A DNA stretch of 64,000 nt from Variovorax sp. PCZ-1 (GCF_018413605.1 NZ_JAHCDN010000001.1:186001-250000); one strand, 5' to 3'; shown: positions 34,825 to 44,420, numbered from the stretch's first letter. A program made the numbers and translations. Notes: a model not told the origin generated them from the letters alone.

Positions 34825-36087
34825 ATGAGCATCTTGAATTTCACCCCTGCCGTTGGTGATACGGCCTTCACATCGTTGCAGCAAGAGCTGTTGTCCAAAG
34901 CGCAGCAGCTTGGTAAGGACTGCTTCGCGCCTCGTGCGCCGCACTGGGACGTCACAGCTACCTTCCCGCTGGCCAATTACGACGATCTGCGCGCAGCAGG
35001 CATCTTGCGCATGTGTGTGCCTGCAGCGCATGGCGGCTTGGGCGCTGATTACGCGACCTATATGATGACGGGTGCAGAAATTGGCCGATACTGCGGAGCA
35101 ACCGCGCTAACACTCAACATGCACATTTGCTCCACGATGTGGACGGGTGTGCTCTCCGACGGTATCGCGATGACAGCGGATCAGCAAGCTGAGCATCATG
35201 CGCGTCGCCATTTGCATTTCAAGCGCATCGTTGAAAAAGGCGCTTTGTATGCTCAGCCTTTCAGCGAAGGCACAGCCGCTGCCGCTGGCCGCGCGCCGTT
35301 TGGCACGGCAGCGCGCAAAAGCGTGCAAAACGGCGTGAGCGGCTGGGTGATCAATGGCCGAAAAATCTGGGCATCGCTCTCTGGCGCGGCCAATTACTAC
35401 GGCATCTTGTGCACCGAAGATATTGAAGGCAAGAACCCTGATCCGCGCGATACGCTCTACATCGCTGTGCCTGCGGAAAGCGAAGGCCTCACCATCAGCG
35501 GCGATTGGAACCCGATGGGCATGCGCGGCACGGTGAGCCGCAATCTCACTTTCAAAGATGTGTTCGTGCCGGATGATGAGCAGCTGATGCCGCGCGGTGT
35601 GTATTTCAAAGCGGCGCAAACTTGGCCAGCGATGTTTTTCACTCTCGCGCCAACTTATCTGGGCATTGCGAATGCAGCTTACGATTTCACGGTGAAGTAT
35701 CTGCGCGGCGAGGTGGAGGGCGAGCCACCCGTGAAGCGCCGCCAATATCCCACGAAGCAAATCGCTGTCGCGCAGATGCGCATTCAGCTGGAGAACATGC
35801 GCAGCATTTTTCTGCGCGCGATCACTGAAGCGAAGCCGAACCCGAGCAAAGATGAAAAGCTGCGCCTCTATGCCGCGCATTACAGCGTGATGGAGGGTGC
35901 GAACGATATTGCTCGGCTTGCGATCCGCACCTGCGGCGGCCAGAGCATGATGAAACACTTGCCACTGGAACGCCTGTATCGCGATAGTCGTTGTGGTTCG
36001 CTTATGCTGCCTTGGACGGCAGAGCTGGTGATGGATCGAATGGGGCGTGAGACTTTGTATGAGCCGGGGGAGAAGGATGATTCTTGA
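34825..36087 (+). CDS. Acyl-CoA dehydrogenase family protein
   Basis: A 420-residue FAD enzyme of the acyl-CoA dehydrogenase fold: a helical N-terminal domain with VPAAHGGLGADYATYMM, a beta domain with GWVINGRKIWASLSGAA, and a C-terminal helical domain with GANDIARLAIRTCGGQSMM and RLYRDSRCGSL. The usual acyl-CoA dehydrogenase base position is not obvious, so it may act on an unusual substrate. It stands alone, with a 41-bp repeat upstream. Confidence 0.85.
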   Translation: MSILNFTPAVGDTAFTSLQQELLSKAQQLGKDCFAPRAPHWDVTATFPLANYDDLRAAGILRMCVPAAHGGLGADYATYMMTGAEIGRYCGATALTLNMHICSTMWTGVLSDGIAMTADQQAEHHARRHLHFKRIVEKGALYAQPFSEGTAAAAGRAPFGTAARKSVQNGVSGWVINGRKIWASLSGAANYYGILCTEDIEGKNPDPRDTLYIAVPAESEGLTISGDWNPMGMRGTVSRNLTFKDVFVPDDEQLMPRGVYFKAAQTWPAMFFTLAPTYLGIANAAYDFTVKYLRGEVEGEPPVKRRQYPTKQIAVAQMRIQLENMRSIFLRAITEAKPNPSKDEKLRLYAAHYSVMEGANDIARLAIRTCGGQSMMKHLPLERLYRDSRCGSLMLPWTAELVMDRMGRETLYEPGEKDDS

Positions 36088-36123
36088 CGTTGCGCTCTAA
36101 CCGTCTTCACGAGCCGATAGCGC

Positions 36124-36201
36124 TTGGGCTATCCCCCTCCACGAATGTCCTCCGCCGGCTGCGCCGTCTCCCCCTTTATTTCGTTGCGGGAGATAGCCCA
36201 A
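36124..36201. repeat. Inverted-repeat element between convergent genes
   Basis: TTGGGCTATC at 36124-36133 pairs with GATAGCCCAA at 36192-36201, and one mismatch later the arms continue with CCC/GGG. The interior holds GCCGGCTGCGCCG. With the 41-bp repeat at 36230 it fills the gap between the acyl-CoA dehydrogenase and Lrp stops. It could serve as a bidirectional terminator or be a REP-like element. Confidence 0.5.
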
Positions 36202-36229
36202 TCACAATCGGCTGGGCAGTTTGTTTATT

Positions 36230-36270
36230 ACTACAAAATTAATAGCTGCTCGCGCAATAAACACGCCGGC
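36230..36270 (-). repeat. Intergenic copy of the 41-bp repeat
   Basis: ACTACAAAATTAATAGC, then GCGCA and CGCCGGC, 41 nt, between the acyl-CoA dehydrogenase and Lrp stops. Confidence 0.75.
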
Positions 36271-36287
36271 GATCTACCCGAAAGACT

Positions 36288-36785
36288 TCAAATCCAAGCC
36301 AACTCAGTAGAAAACTTCGCCCGCTTCACACTGAAAAACGCTTTCACATTCCGCACCTTCGCATCTTGCGTGAACAGGCGTTGCGCGAGCTCAAGATAGG
36401 CTGGCATGTCCTTCACCTGCACGATGATCACCACATCAGGGCCCGGGCTCACGCGATAGCACTGTTGCACCTCTGGTTCGGGCAGCATGCGCGATTCAAA
36501 CGCGGCGAGCACTTCTTCCGTTTGCTCTATCAGCGTCACCTCCACAATCGCCGTGAGTCCAGCACCGATGAGAGGCTTCAAGCGATCTGCATTGAGCACG
36601 GCTACTTGCCGCTCAATCAAACCCAGATCATGCATACGCTTGACTCTTCGCAGGCATGTGGGCGGTGAGACATGTACCTTGGCAGCCAAATCTTGGTTGC
36701 TCAAGGAAGCGTCGTTTTGCAAGCTTTGGAGCAAGCGAATGTCTATCTCATCTAACTCAAGAGGGGAATTAAATTCTAAATTCAT
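36288..36785 (-). CDS. Lrp/AsnC-family transcriptional regulator
   Basis: A 165-residue regulator with an N-terminal AsnC HTH (LDEIDIRLLQSLQ and SNQDLAAKVHVSPPTCLRRV) and a C-terminal RAM effector domain (GPDVVIIVQVKDMPAYLELA). It is divergent from glmS across a 131-bp AT-rich gap. The effector, probably an amino acid, is unknown. Confidence 0.9.
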   Translation of the reverse strand: MNLEFNSPLELDEIDIRLLQSLQNDASLSNQDLAAKVHVSPPTCLRRVKRMHDLGLIERQVAVLNADRLKPLIGAGLTAIVEVTLIEQTEEVLAAFESRMLPEPEVQQCYRVSPGPDVVIIVQVKDMPAYLELAQRLFTQDAKVRNVKAFFSVKRAKFSTELAWI

Positions 36786-36916
36786 TATTTAAAAGAATAA
36801 TATTTCTAATATAGAAATTTATGAAATTTTATTTCTAATTCATAAATAAATCAATCAGATATTTTTCAATACTGCGCCTACCATTCGCTCCATAGACACA
36901 TCCCAAGGAGCATCCC
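36786..36916. promoter_or_regulatory. AT-rich divergent promoter region of the Lrp regulator and glmS
   Basis: The 131-bp region is markedly AT-rich compared with the rest of the window (36786-36860 especially), as expected for promoters and Lrp-type binding. Individual -35/-10 elements were not assigned. Confidence 0.45.
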
Positions 36917-38788
36917 ATGTGCGGCATCGTCGGTTCAGTCTCTCAGCGCAACATCGTCCCCATCCTCGTGCAAGGCCTGCAGCGTCTGGAATATCGCGGG
37001 TATGACTCTTGTGGGGTCGCGGTGCACAGCGGTGGCTTGAAGCGCGCGCGCACCACCTCTCGCGTGGCCGAGCTGCAAGCGCAGATCGATGCAGATGCAG
37101 CAAGTGGCAACGCGTTCACTGGCTTCACTGGCATCGCCCACACGCGCTGGGCCACACATGGTGCGCCCGTGGTACACAACGCACATCCACATTTCAGCGC
37201 TGGTCCGAATGCGAAAGAGGGTGCGGCAGGCCGCGTGGCTCTTGTACATAACGGCATCATTGAAAACCACGATGCATTGCGCAAACAGCTCCAAGCCAAG
37301 GGCTATGTGTTCGTGAGCCAAACGGATACCGAAGTCATCGCGCATTTGCTAGATTCTTTGTATGACGGTGATATTTTTGAAGCACTCAAAGCCACGATTG
37401 CGCAGCTTCATGGCGCGTATGCTCTGGCCGTGTTTCACAAAGACGAACCGCATCGTGTGGCGGGTGCGCGCGCCGGGTCTCCTTTGATCTTAGGTGTTGG
37501 CAAAGAGGGCGGTGAGAATTTCCTAGCCTCTGATGCGATGGCGCTGGCGGGAGTAACGGATCAAATCGTTTACCTTGAAGAAGGCGATGTGGTCGATCTG
37601 CAAATCGGCAAATACTGGATCGCAGACAAAAACGGTAAAGTGCTCGGCGCAGACAAACGCCCCGTGAAAACCGTGCAAGCGCATAGCGGCGCTGCTGAGC
37701 TTGGGCCTTATCGCCACTACATGCAAAAAGAAATCTTCGAGCAACCGCGCGCGATTGCCGACACGCTCGAAGGCGTTGTGGGCATCTCGCCCGAGCTCTT
37801 TGGCGATGGTGCGTATTCCACCTTCAAAGCGATTGACAACATCCTCATCCTCGCCTGCGGCACCAGCTACATCAGCGGCTCAGCAGCCAAGTATTGGTTT
37901 GAATCCATTGCCAAAATCCCCTGCAATGTGGAGATCGCCAGTGAATACCGCTACCGCGATTCCGTGCCCAATCCACGCACACTCGTCGTCACCATCAGCC
38001 AATCCGGCGAGACAGCAGACACACTCGCCGCGCTAAAACATGCGCAAAGCTTAGGGATGGCGCACACGCTCACCATCTGCAACGTGGCAACGTCTGCGAT
38101 GGTGCGTGAATGCAAACACGCCTACATCACCCGCGCAGGTGTCGAAATCGGCGTCGCTTCCACCAAAGCCTTCACCACCCAACTCGCCGGCCTCTTCCTG
38201 CTCACGCTCGCCATCGCACAAACCAAAGGGCTGCTCTCAGACGAACAAGAGACGCAATACCTCAATGAAATGCGCCACCTCCCCGTCGCCCTGCAAGCCG
38301 TGCTAGCGCTTGAGCCGCAAATCATCGCTTGGGCAGAAGACTTCGGTAAAAAAGAAAATGCACTCTTTTTAGGTCGCGGCCTGCATTGGCCGATTGCCAT
38401 GGAGGGTGCTTTGAAGCTCAAAGAAATCAGCTACATCCACGCCGAAGCCTATGCCGCTGGCGAGCTCAAACACGGGCCACTCGCCCTTGTGACAGATGAG
38501 ATGCCAGTTGTCACCGTCGCCCCCAATGATGCTTTGCTCGAGAAACTCAAAAGCAATATGCAGGAAGTGCGTGCAAGAGGTGGTGTGCTTTATGTGCTCG
38601 CTGATGGCGACACGCAGATCGAATCCAGTGAGGGTTTGCATGTGATCCGTATGCCAGAGCACTACGGCGCGTTGTCCCCGATCCTTCATGTTGTACCCTT
38701 GCAATTGCTGGCGTATCACACCGCTTTGGCAAAGGGGACGGATGTGGACAAGCCACGCAATTTAGCTAAGTCGGTCACGGTGGAGTGA
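36917..38788 (+). CDS. glmS: Glutamine-fructose-6-phosphate aminotransferase (isomerizing)
   Basis: A 623-residue cytoplasmic enzyme making glucosamine-6-phosphate from fructose-6-phosphate and glutamine. The N-terminal glutaminase has the Cys nucleophile in MCGIVGSV and HTRWATHG; two SIS domains follow ([24 protein letters not shown] and [18 protein letters not shown]), ending [19 protein letters not shown] lies upstream of the ATG. Confidence 0.97.
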   Translation: MCGIVGSVSQRNIVPILVQGLQRLEYRGYDSCGVAVHSGGLKRARTTSRVAELQAQIDADAASGNAFTGFTGIAHTRWATHGAPVVHNAHPHFSAGPNAKEGAAGRVALVHNGIIENHDALRKQLQAKGYVFVSQTDTEVIAHLLDSLYDGDIFEALKATIAQLHGAYALAVFHKDEPHRVAGARAGSPLILGVGKEGGENFLASDAMALAGVTDQIVYLEEGDVVDLQIGKYWIADKNGKVLGADKRPVKTVQAHSGAAELGPYRHYMQKEIFEQPRAIADTLEGVVGISPELFGDGAYSTFKAIDNILILACGTSYISGSAAKYWFESIAKIPCNVEIASEYRYRDSVPNPRTLVVTISQSGETADTLAALKHAQSLGMAHTLTICNVATSAMVRECKHAYITRAGVEIGVASTKAFTTQLAGLFLLTLAIAQTKGLLSDEQETQYLNEMRHLPVALQAVLALEPQIIAWAEDFGKKENALFLGRGLHWPIAMEGALKLKEISYIHAEAYAAGELKHGPLALVTDEMPVVTVAPNDALLEKLKSNMQEVRARGGVLYVLADGDTQIESSEGLHVIRMPEHYGALSPILHVVPLQLLAYHTALAKGTDVDKPRNLAKSVTVE

Positions 38789-38792
38789 ACCC

Positions 38793-39239
38793 TCAGCGGA
38801 CCAATCGACTGTATTGCGCCAATGTTTCTTCAACGCTCGGATTGGCTTTGCCAGTGCCGAGTACAAAGACGGCCGGTAGCTCGCCAGCCATGACGCTGTT
38901 GAGATGGCCTACAGTCTCAGGAGTGATATTGCTGCCACTGAAGTTCGCGCTGCTGGCACGTACCGCGGGAATGCCAGCTTGCGTTAAGCGTCGCATCATC
39001 TCATCAGCTCTCTGCCCTGCGGCCTCTGGACAATTGGGTGGTGCGAAAACGATCACGCTCTTTGCATCAAAGCCTTGTGGTGTTGGCATGTCGATGAAGC
39101 CATTTGACGAATGTGATGCCTCTGTGGAAGCACCAGTTAAGCTGCTGTTCGCTGACTTCTTTTGTGCGTCTTTGCCCGACAAATAATTGTAGGCGCCATA
39201 GCCAATCGCTGCGATCAAGACTAGCTGAATGAGCCGCAT
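38793..39239 (-). CDS. Membrane-anchored hypothetical protein, possibly thioredoxin-like
   Basis: A 148-residue protein with an N-terminal membrane anchor (IQLVLIAAIGYGAYNYL), a Ser/Ala-rich linker and a C-terminal domain with VIVFAPPNCPEAAGQRADEM. The last resembles a glutaredoxin-like first strand and helix but has a single Cys instead of CxxC. I do not recognise the family. It lies 10 bp downstream of trpD and 4 bp from the convergent glmS stop. Confidence 0.7.
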   Translation of the reverse strand: MRLIQLVLIAAIGYGAYNYLSGKDAQKKSANSSLTGASTEASHSSNGFIDMPTPQGFDAKSVIVFAPPNCPEAAGQRADEMMRRLTQAGIPAVRASSANFSGSNITPETVGHLNSVMAGELPAVFVLGTGKANPSVEETLAQYSRLVR

Positions 39240-39249
39240 GAGCTGCCCC

Positions 39250-40272
39250 TTATTTCGCAGTCACCGCTACAAACTCGTCGAGCTTTTTTCTTGCCGCACC
39301 GGAGGCTAGCACCTCTTGCGCCAATACCAAACCAGCTTTCATCGAATCAGCCACATTGGCTGCATAAAGCGCTGCACCTGCGTTGAGCGCGACGATGTCT
39401 CTGGCGGGGCTGTTGTGGTTGTCGAGCACAGCCATCATCATGGATTTGCTTTGCTCGGGCGTTTCGACGCGTAATGCGCGGTTGCTGCTCATCATGAGGC
39501 CAAAATCTTCCGGGTGAATCTCGTATTCGGTGATCTCGCCGTTTTTCAGTTCACCCACTAGCGTGGCTGCGCCTAGGCTCACTTCGTCCATGCCATCGCG
39601 CCCATACACCACCAGCGCATGCTCTGCGCCCAGGCGTTGCAAGGCGCGCACCTGTATGCCTACGAGATCGGGGTGGAAGACGCCCATCAAGATATTGGGG
39701 GCGCTGGCGGGATTCGTGAGCGGGCCGAGAATGTTGAAGATGGTGCGCACGCCCAGCTCTTTGCGGATGGGGGCGACGTGCTTCATCGCGGTGTGATGAT
39801 TCGGGGCAAACATGAATCCGATGCCAACATCCGCGATGCACTGCGCGATTTTTTCAGGGCTCAAGTTGATGTTCACGCCAAGCGATTCGAGCACATCTGC
39901 ACTGCCCGATTTGCTGCTCACGCTGCGTCCACCATGCTTACTCACCTTCGCACCAGCGGCTGCGGCGACAAACATCGAGCAGGTGGAAATATTGAAGGTG
40001 TGTGAGCCATCGCCACCTGTGCCCACGATATCAACGAGGTGCTTCTTATCGGCGACATTCACCTTGGTAGAAAACTCGCGCATCACTTGCGCGGCTGCGG
40101 TGATCTCGCCAATGGTTTCTTTCTTCACGCGCAGGCCAGTGATCAGCGCAGCCATCATCACCGGGCTCATCTCGCCACTCATGATGAGGCGCACGACTTT
40201 GAGCATCTCATCGTGGAAGATTTCGCGGTGCTCGATGGTGCGCTGCAGGGCTTCTTGTGGGGTGATGGGCAT
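39250..40272 (-). CDS. trpD: Anthranilate phosphoribosyltransferase
   Basis: A 340-residue enzyme transferring phosphoribosyl to anthranilate, the second step of tryptophan synthesis. Motifs are [35 protein letters not shown] and the [20 protein letters not shown] region. It lies downstream of ltaE in the trp operon. Confidence 0.96.
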   Translation of the reverse strand: MPITPQEALQRTIEHREIFHDEMLKVVRLIMSGEMSPVMMAALITGLRVKKETIGEITAAAQVMREFSTKVNVADKKHLVDIVGTGGDGSHTFNISTCSMFVAAAAGAKVSKHGGRSVSSKSGSADVLESLGVNINLSPEKIAQCIADVGIGFMFAPNHHTAMKHVAPIRKELGVRTIFNILGPLTNPASAPNILMGVFHPDLVGIQVRALQRLGAEHALVVYGRDGMDEVSLGAATLVGELKNGEITEYEIHPEDFGLMMSSNRALRVETPEQSKSMMMAVLDNHNSPARDIVALNAGAALYAANVADSMKAGLVLAQEVLASGAARKKLDEFVAVTAK

Positions 40273-40290
40273 GGTGCTCTCCTCAGAAAA

Positions 40291-41370
40291 TCAGTGTTTG
40301 AAATAATTGCGAATCACATCAATCGTATGTGAGATATCTGCCTCGTTCAGATCCAGATGCGTGACGAAGCGAAGGCGATACAAGCCAGTGGCCAAGATGC
40401 CGTGATTCTTCAGATGCGGCAGCAAGCCTTCCGCATTGGCCTTGGCAGCGCCATCCAGATCAACGAAGATGATATTGCTGTGAACTGGATCAACGCGCAC
40501 ACCTTCAATCTGCGACAAAGCATCGCCCAGCATGCGTGCTAGGCGATGATCCGCTTGCAGACGCTCTACTTGATGATCTAGCGCATAGATGGCTGCAGCG
40601 GCCAAGATGCCGGCTTGCCGCATGCCACCGCCAGCCATTTTGCGGATGCGGTGAGCCTTTTTGATGAGCTCGCGCGAGCCGCAAAGCGCTGAGCCCACAG
40701 GTGCGCCCAAACCTTTGCTAAAGCAGACACTCACGGAATCAAAATTCTCGGCAATTCTTCTTGCTTCGAAAAGAATAGCATCTTGCGCAGTAGACACGAC
40801 GGCAATTGGCTCATTTGGCCTTAAATTCATGGACTGCGCAGTGGCTGCGTTGAAGAGTCGAGCACCATCCAAATGCGTCGCCAGGCCTTTGCTTCGCGCT
40901 AAATCCGTAGCCGCTATCACGTATTCCAGCGGCAGCAGTTTGCCACCAATCGTATTTTCTAAGCAGAGCAATCGCGTGCGAGCGAAGTGCGCGTCGTCTG
41001 GTTTGATATTGGCCTCAATCTCAGGCAGCGGCAATGTGCCATCGGGCGCGTGCGCAATCGGCTGCGGTTGCACACTGCCCAAGACCGCTGCGCCACCGCC
41101 TTCCCAGCGATAAGCATGCGCCATCTGGCCCACGATGTATTCGTCCCCGCGTTGGCAGTGAGAAAGAACAGCGCAAAAATTGCTCTGCGTGCCGGTGGGC
41201 ACAAACAGCGCCGCCTCAAAACCGAGCAAGGCCGCAATCTTTTCTTGCAACGCGTTCACCGTAGGATCATCACCAAACACATCATCGCCCAGCGGCGCAG
41301 CCAGCATGGCCGCGCGCATGGCGGGTGTGGGTTGGGTGACGGTATCGCTACGCAGGTCAATCATCTTCAT
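40291..41370 (-). CDS. ltaE: Low-specificity L-threonine aldolase
   Basis: A 359-residue PLP enzyme cleaving threonine or allo-threonine to glycine and acetaldehyde. It has the N-terminal signature [26 protein letters not shown] and the PLP-lysine region [12 protein letters not shown]. The start may be the second Met (41364). [16 protein letters not shown] contains a copy of the 41-bp repeat. It is inserted between trpG and trpD. Confidence 0.93.
   Translation of the reverse strand: MKMIDLRSDTVTQPTPAMRAAMLAAPLGDDVFGDDPTVNALQEKIAALLGFEAALFVPTGTQSNFCAVLSHCQRGDEYIVGQMAHAYRWEGGGAAVLGSVQPQPIAHAPDGTLPLPEIEANIKPDDAHFARTRLLCLENTIGGKLLPLEYVIAATDLARSKGLATHLDGARLFNAATAQSMNLRPNEPIAVVSTAQDAILFEARRIAENFDSVSVCFSKGLGAPVGSALCGSRELIKKAHRIRKMAGGGMRQAGILAAAAIYALDHQVERLQADHRLARMLGDALSQIEGVRVDPVHSNIIFVDLDGAAKANAEGLLPHLKNHGILATGLYRLRFVTHLDLNEADISHTIDVIRNYFKH
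40771..40803 (-). repeat. 41-bp repeat copy inside ltaE
   Basis: AATAGCATCTTGCGCAGTAG on the plus strand; ltaE reads VVSTAQDAI through it. Confidence 0.65.
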
Positions 41371-41396
41371 TATTTTTGAGGCTTTTTGAGCACTTT

Positions 41397-41436
41397 GCCG
41401 GCATGGATACTGCGCGAAGTGCTATTAAATTCATAG
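41397..41436 (+). repeat. Intergenic copy of the 41-bp repeat between trpG and ltaE
   Basis: GCCGGCATGGATACTGCGCG, then GCTATTAAATTCATAG. Confidence 0.85.
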
Positions 41437-42018
41437 TAAAAAATTCTTGAGCATCGCATGGCCATGTTCGGTGAGGATGCTCTCTGGGTGAAACTGTACA
41501 CCTTCAATCCGCACCTCATGCGCATAGCCGCTGTGGCGCACACCCATGATCTCGCCATCATCCGTCTGCGCGGTGATCACCAGCTCTTTCGGGCAAGTAG
41601 CGCGCTCGATGGCGAGGGAGTGGTAGCGGTTGACGGTGAATTGCTTGGGCAGATCTTTGAACACACCTTCTTGGCTTGTGGTGATCACGCTCGTCTTGCC
41701 ATGTATCAGTTCTTGCGCTCTGATGATGTTGCCACCGAAGGCTTGACCGATGGCTTGATGGCCTAAGCAAACGCCGAGGATCGGCAGTTTGCCTTTGAAA
41801 TGCTCAATCGCTGCCACTGAGATACCCGCTTCTTTGGGTGAGCAGGGGCCGGGGGAGATGCACAGGCGATCAAATGCTTTGGCTTTGAACAGTGCATCCA
41901 GCTCGTTGACGGTGATTTCATCGTTGCGATGAACGATGACTTCAGCACCCAGCTCGCCGAAGTATTGGACGATGTTGTAAGTGAAGCTGTCGTAGTTGTC
42001 GATCATGAGGAGTTTCAT
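41431..42018 (-). CDS. trpG: Anthranilate synthase component II (glutamine amidotransferase)
   Basis: A 195-residue amidotransferase supplying ammonia to TrpE. It has [11 protein letters not shown], the CISPGPCSP oxyanion region, the nucleophile in [13 protein letters not shown] and the His-Glu of [13 protein letters not shown]. The start at 42018 is chosen by homology; the upstream frame to 42078 only reads through the GCAAAAG-rich repeat array. Confidence 0.95.
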   Translation of the reverse strand: MKLLMIDNYDSFTYNIVQYFGELGAEVIVHRNDEITVNELDALFKAKAFDRLCISPGPCSPKEAGISVAAIEHFKGKLPILGVCLGHQAIGQAFGGNIIRAQELIHGKTSVITTSQEGVFKDLPKQFTVNRYHSLAIERATCPKELVITAQTDDGEIMGVRHSGYAHEVRIEGVQFHPESILTEHGHAMLKNFLL

Positions 42019-42043
42019 GGGGATTCTTTCATTCAACCAATAG

Positions 42044-42080
42044 AACGCAAAAGGCGCAAAAGTACGCAGAAGACGCAAAA
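42044..42080. repeat. GCAAAAG-rich array downstream of the GxxExxY gene
   Basis: Contains AACGCAAAAGGCGCAAAAG followed by variants of ACGCAGAAGACGCAAAA between trpG and the GxxExxY stop. It is inverted relative to the array at 42472-42510 and matches the array at 13779-13820. Confidence 0.65.
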
Positions 42081-42542
42081 TTAGAGGTCATGAACGAGTC
42101 TCCTCACACCAAATTTTGCAATTGGCTGCGCATGAAAATTCAACAACAGGCCTAGAGGCTTAGCACTTGTTCGTAGGTAAGTTAGTAATTGTGCTCGGTG
42201 CTCTTCGAGAATGCTCTCAACCGCTTTTAGCTCCAATATCAACGATGACTCCAGCAAAAAATCTGCGCGATAAATAACGCCCAGTGGTTTGCCTTTGTAG
42301 TTGCCCTCAATAGCCCACTCCCTTTCAAACTCGATGCCTAAGCTTTCTAGTTCAATCGCTAAAGCGTTCGAGTAAGCACTTTCTAGTAAACCAACACCAA
42401 GATGCTGCTGTACTTCAACGCATGCTCCAATCACCCGGTGCGAAAGCGCATTGAGCCATTGGACTTCCTTTGGCGTCTTTTGCGTTTCTTCTGTGTCTTT
42501 TGCGTTCTTTTGATGGAGCCGTGAAGCGCTTGAGTTACTCAT
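42081..42542 (-). CDS. GxxExxY-family protein (PD-(D/E)XK nuclease-like)
   Basis: A 153-residue protein of the GxxExxY family. The name motif is GLLESAY (about residues 51-57), and a nuclease-like core follows: YRADFLL, then [11 protein letters not shown] with an ExK pair. The function is unknown, though the fold suggests a nuclease. The N-terminus [15 protein letters not shown] is translated from a GCAAAAG-rich array. The gene sits between trpE and trpG and its start overlaps the trpE stop as ATGA, so it is translated within the trp operon despite having no known role there. Confidence 0.85.
   Translation of the reverse strand: MSNSSASRLHQKNAKDTEETQKTPKEVQWLNALSHRVIGACVEVQQHLGVGLLESAYSNALAIELESLGIEFEREWAIEGNYKGKPLGVIYRADFLLESSLILELKAVESILEEHRAQLLTYLRTSAKPLGLLLNFHAQPIAKFGVRRLVHDL
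42472..42510. repeat. GCAAAAG-rich array inside the GxxExxY 5' coding region
   Basis: On the plus strand it reads TGGCGTCTTTTGCGTTTCTT and then TGTGTCTTTTGCGTTCTTTT. It is the inverse of the array at 42044-42080, so the two bound the gene core. Confidence 0.65.
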
Positions 42543-44038
42543 TCCAAGCCCTCCTCAACCAGCTCAGAAGCTCGCAGCAAAGCACGCGCTTTGGCTTCAG
42601 TCTCTTTCCACTCCAGCTCAGGCACAGAATCTGCCACCACGCCAGCCGCCGCCTGCACATACAGCATGCCGTCTTTGACGATGCCGGTGCGGATAGCAAT
42701 CGCCACATCCATGTCGCCTGCGAAGCTCAGATAGCCGCATGCGCCGCCGTAAATGCCGCGTTTGCTGGGCTCGAGCTGATCGATGAGTTCCATGGCATGC
42801 ACCTTCGGCGCACCTGTGAGAGTGCCGGCTGGGAAAGTGGCCTTCAAAACGTCGGCTTGCGTCATGCCGTCTTTCAGGATGCCTTCGACATTGCTCACGA
42901 TATGCATCACATGGCTGTAGCGCTCGACGACGAAAGCTTCAGTCACTTTCACGCTACCGATTTTGGCGATACGGCCAATGTCGTTGCGCGCGAGATCGAT
43001 CAGCATCACATGCTCGGCGCGTTCCTTCGGATCAGTGAGTAGCTCTTGCTCTGCAGCTTTGTCTGCTTCGGGTGTGCTTGCGCGCGGGCGGGTACCTGCG
43101 AGGGGGCGAATGGTGATCTTCGCGCCTTCATTCGTTTGTTCATGCCGCACCAAAATTTCTGGTGAAGCGCCAACGATATGGAAGTCACCCATGTTGTAGA
43201 AATACATGTAGGGCGATGGGTTGAGTGAGCGCAGCGCGCGGTAGAGCGAAAGCGGCGATTCGGTGTAACGTTTCTTGAGGCGCTGGCCGACCTGCACTTG
43301 CATGAAATCGCCCGCTTCGATCAAGCCTTTGGCGCGATCCACAGCTTTCAAATAATCGGCCTTGGCAAACTCGCGCTCAATCGGGTAATCCTGCGAGGGC
43401 TTAACAACGGGGGCGGTCACGCTGTAGCGCAACTGATCTTTGAGTTCGCGCAAACGCTTCTTGGCATTCGCATAGGCTTCGTTTTGCGATGGATCGGCAT
43501 AGACGATGAGGTAGAGCTTGCCCGAGAGGTTGTCAATCACCGCCAACTCTTCGGTGAGCAAGAGCATGATGTCTGGCAGGCCAAGCGTATCGGGGGGGCA
43601 TGAGTTTTCGAGTTTTTTCTCAATATAGCGCACGGTGTCGTAGCCAAAATAGCCAGCCAATCCACCACAGAAGCGAGGTAGGCCAGGGCGCAGCGCCACT
43701 TTGAAGCGCGATTGAAATGTCGCAATCGCGTCTAAAGGATTGCCGGGCAATGTTTCGACAACTTTGCCCTCAGTTACCACTTCAGTCTTTGCATTGCTGC
43801 CAAAACCACTCGCGCGCAAATGCGTGCGTGCTGGCAAACCAATAAAACTGTAGCGGCCAAAGCGCTCGCCGCCAACAACGGATTCAAGGAGGAAGCTGTG
43901 CTTGCCTTGCGCTTTGCCATGAGCGAGTTTCAGATACAAAGACAAAGGTGTTTCGAGATCAGCAAAAGCTTCTGCAACGAGTGGGATACGGTTGTAGCCA
44001 GCATCACGCAAAGATTTGAATTCAAGTTCGGTCATCAT
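42539..44038 (-). CDS. trpE: Anthranilate synthase component I
   Basis: A 499-residue chorismate-utilising enzyme making anthranilate. The feedback-site region LETPLSLYLKLA (about 28-39) is near the N-terminus. The catalytic part has IRPLAGTRPRASTPEAD, ELLTDPKERAEHVMLIDLARND, FPAGTLTGAPKVHAMELID and GIYGGACGYLSF. The start is MMTELEFKS; the second Met is equally possible. It is preceded by about 100 nt of untranslated leader with hairpins and by a Trp-rich leader peptide. Confidence 0.97.
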   Translation of the reverse strand: MMTELEFKSLRDAGYNRIPLVAEAFADLETPLSLYLKLAHGKAQGKHSFLLESVVGGERFGRYSFIGLPARTHLRASGFGSNAKTEVVTEGKVVETLPGNPLDAIATFQSRFKVALRPGLPRFCGGLAGYFGYDTVRYIEKKLENSCPPDTLGLPDIMLLLTEELAVIDNLSGKLYLIVYADPSQNEAYANAKKRLRELKDQLRYSVTAPVVKPSQDYPIEREFAKADYLKAVDRAKGLIEAGDFMQVQVGQRLKKRYTESPLSLYRALRSLNPSPYMYFYNMGDFHIVGASPEILVRHEQTNEGAKITIRPLAGTRPRASTPEADKAAEQELLTDPKERAEHVMLIDLARNDIGRIAKIGSVKVTEAFVVERYSHVMHIVSNVEGILKDGMTQADVLKATFPAGTLTGAPKVHAMELIDQLEPSKRGIYGGACGYLSFAGDMDVAIAIRTGIVKDGMLYVQAAAGVVADSVPELEWKETEAKARALLRASELVEEGLE

Positions 44039-44097
44039 GACGGAGGGTTTCCACAGGTCAGCGCATCGAGTTAGGTGCGCATCAGTTCAATTTATTC

Positions 44098-44176
44098 GGC
44101 ATCCAAGGCTGGATGCCACGAATGCGGCTTTGCGCCGCAAAAATCAAAGCAAGCTGGTTGGCTTACGCCACAACCA
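44098..44176 (-). promoter_or_regulatory. trpE attenuator region
   Basis: Three hairpins lie between the leader-peptide Trp codons and trpE, given in plus coordinates. At 44155-44176, TGGTT pairs with AACCA and covers two of the leader Trp codons. At 44124-44138, GCGGC pairs with GCCGC. At 44098-44117, GGCATCC pairs with GGATGCC around a 6-nt loop. This is the order expected for ribosome-stalling attenuation, but the last hairpin lacks a clear U-run on the minus strand. Confidence 0.55.
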
Positions 44177-44245
44177 GGCTCCCCGCCATGCGGCAGCACG
44201 CGCGGTGGCGTGGGCAGTTTGGGCAGAAAAGCAAATATTGAACAT
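44144..44245 (-). CDS. trpL: trp operon leader peptide
   Basis: A 33-codon ORF ending 105 bp before trpE. Three Trp codons cluster at residues 20, 24 and 26 (AAAWRGAWLWRK), far above chance for the rarest amino acid. It has no ribosome-binding site. A TGCTACACT extended -10-like element ends about 7 bp upstream of the ATG, so the message may be leaderless. Position, Trp codons and following hairpins support a role in tryptophan attenuation of trpE. Confidence 0.75.
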   Translation of the reverse strand: MFNICFSAQTAHATARAAAWRGAWLWRKPTSLL

Positions 44246-44420
44246 GTTATGAGTGTAGCAGAGCGGCTTGTTGCAACTTTTATGTCAACGCTATTTGGTT
44301 GCGCCCGCGTTATAGAGTGAATGTTTGCAGTGAAAACCCTGTTGAGGCAATAGCGGTTTTTGTAGATACTTTTAGAAATATTTCAAACGGTCGTTTTATT
44401 TTTAGCATTTAGGAGCAGCG
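44246..44420. promoter_or_regulatory. Divergent intergenic region between trpL and the chalcone-isomerase-like gene
   Basis: This 175-bp stretch is AT-rich toward 44360-44410. For the minus strand there is TACACT (44252-44257) just upstream of trpL; a TTGACA (44283-44288) lies too far (25 bp) to pair well. No further ORF is supported. Together with the leader and attenuator it accounts for the only gap above 300 bp between main genes. Confidence 0.4.

Noticed and set aside
42031-42078. Upstream extension of trpG
   Set aside because: It only reads the repeat array; homology to TrpG starts at [12 protein letters not shown].
44283-44288. TTGACA as the -35 element of the trpL promoter
   Set aside because: It is 25 bp from TACACT, too far for a normal sigma-70 promoter.
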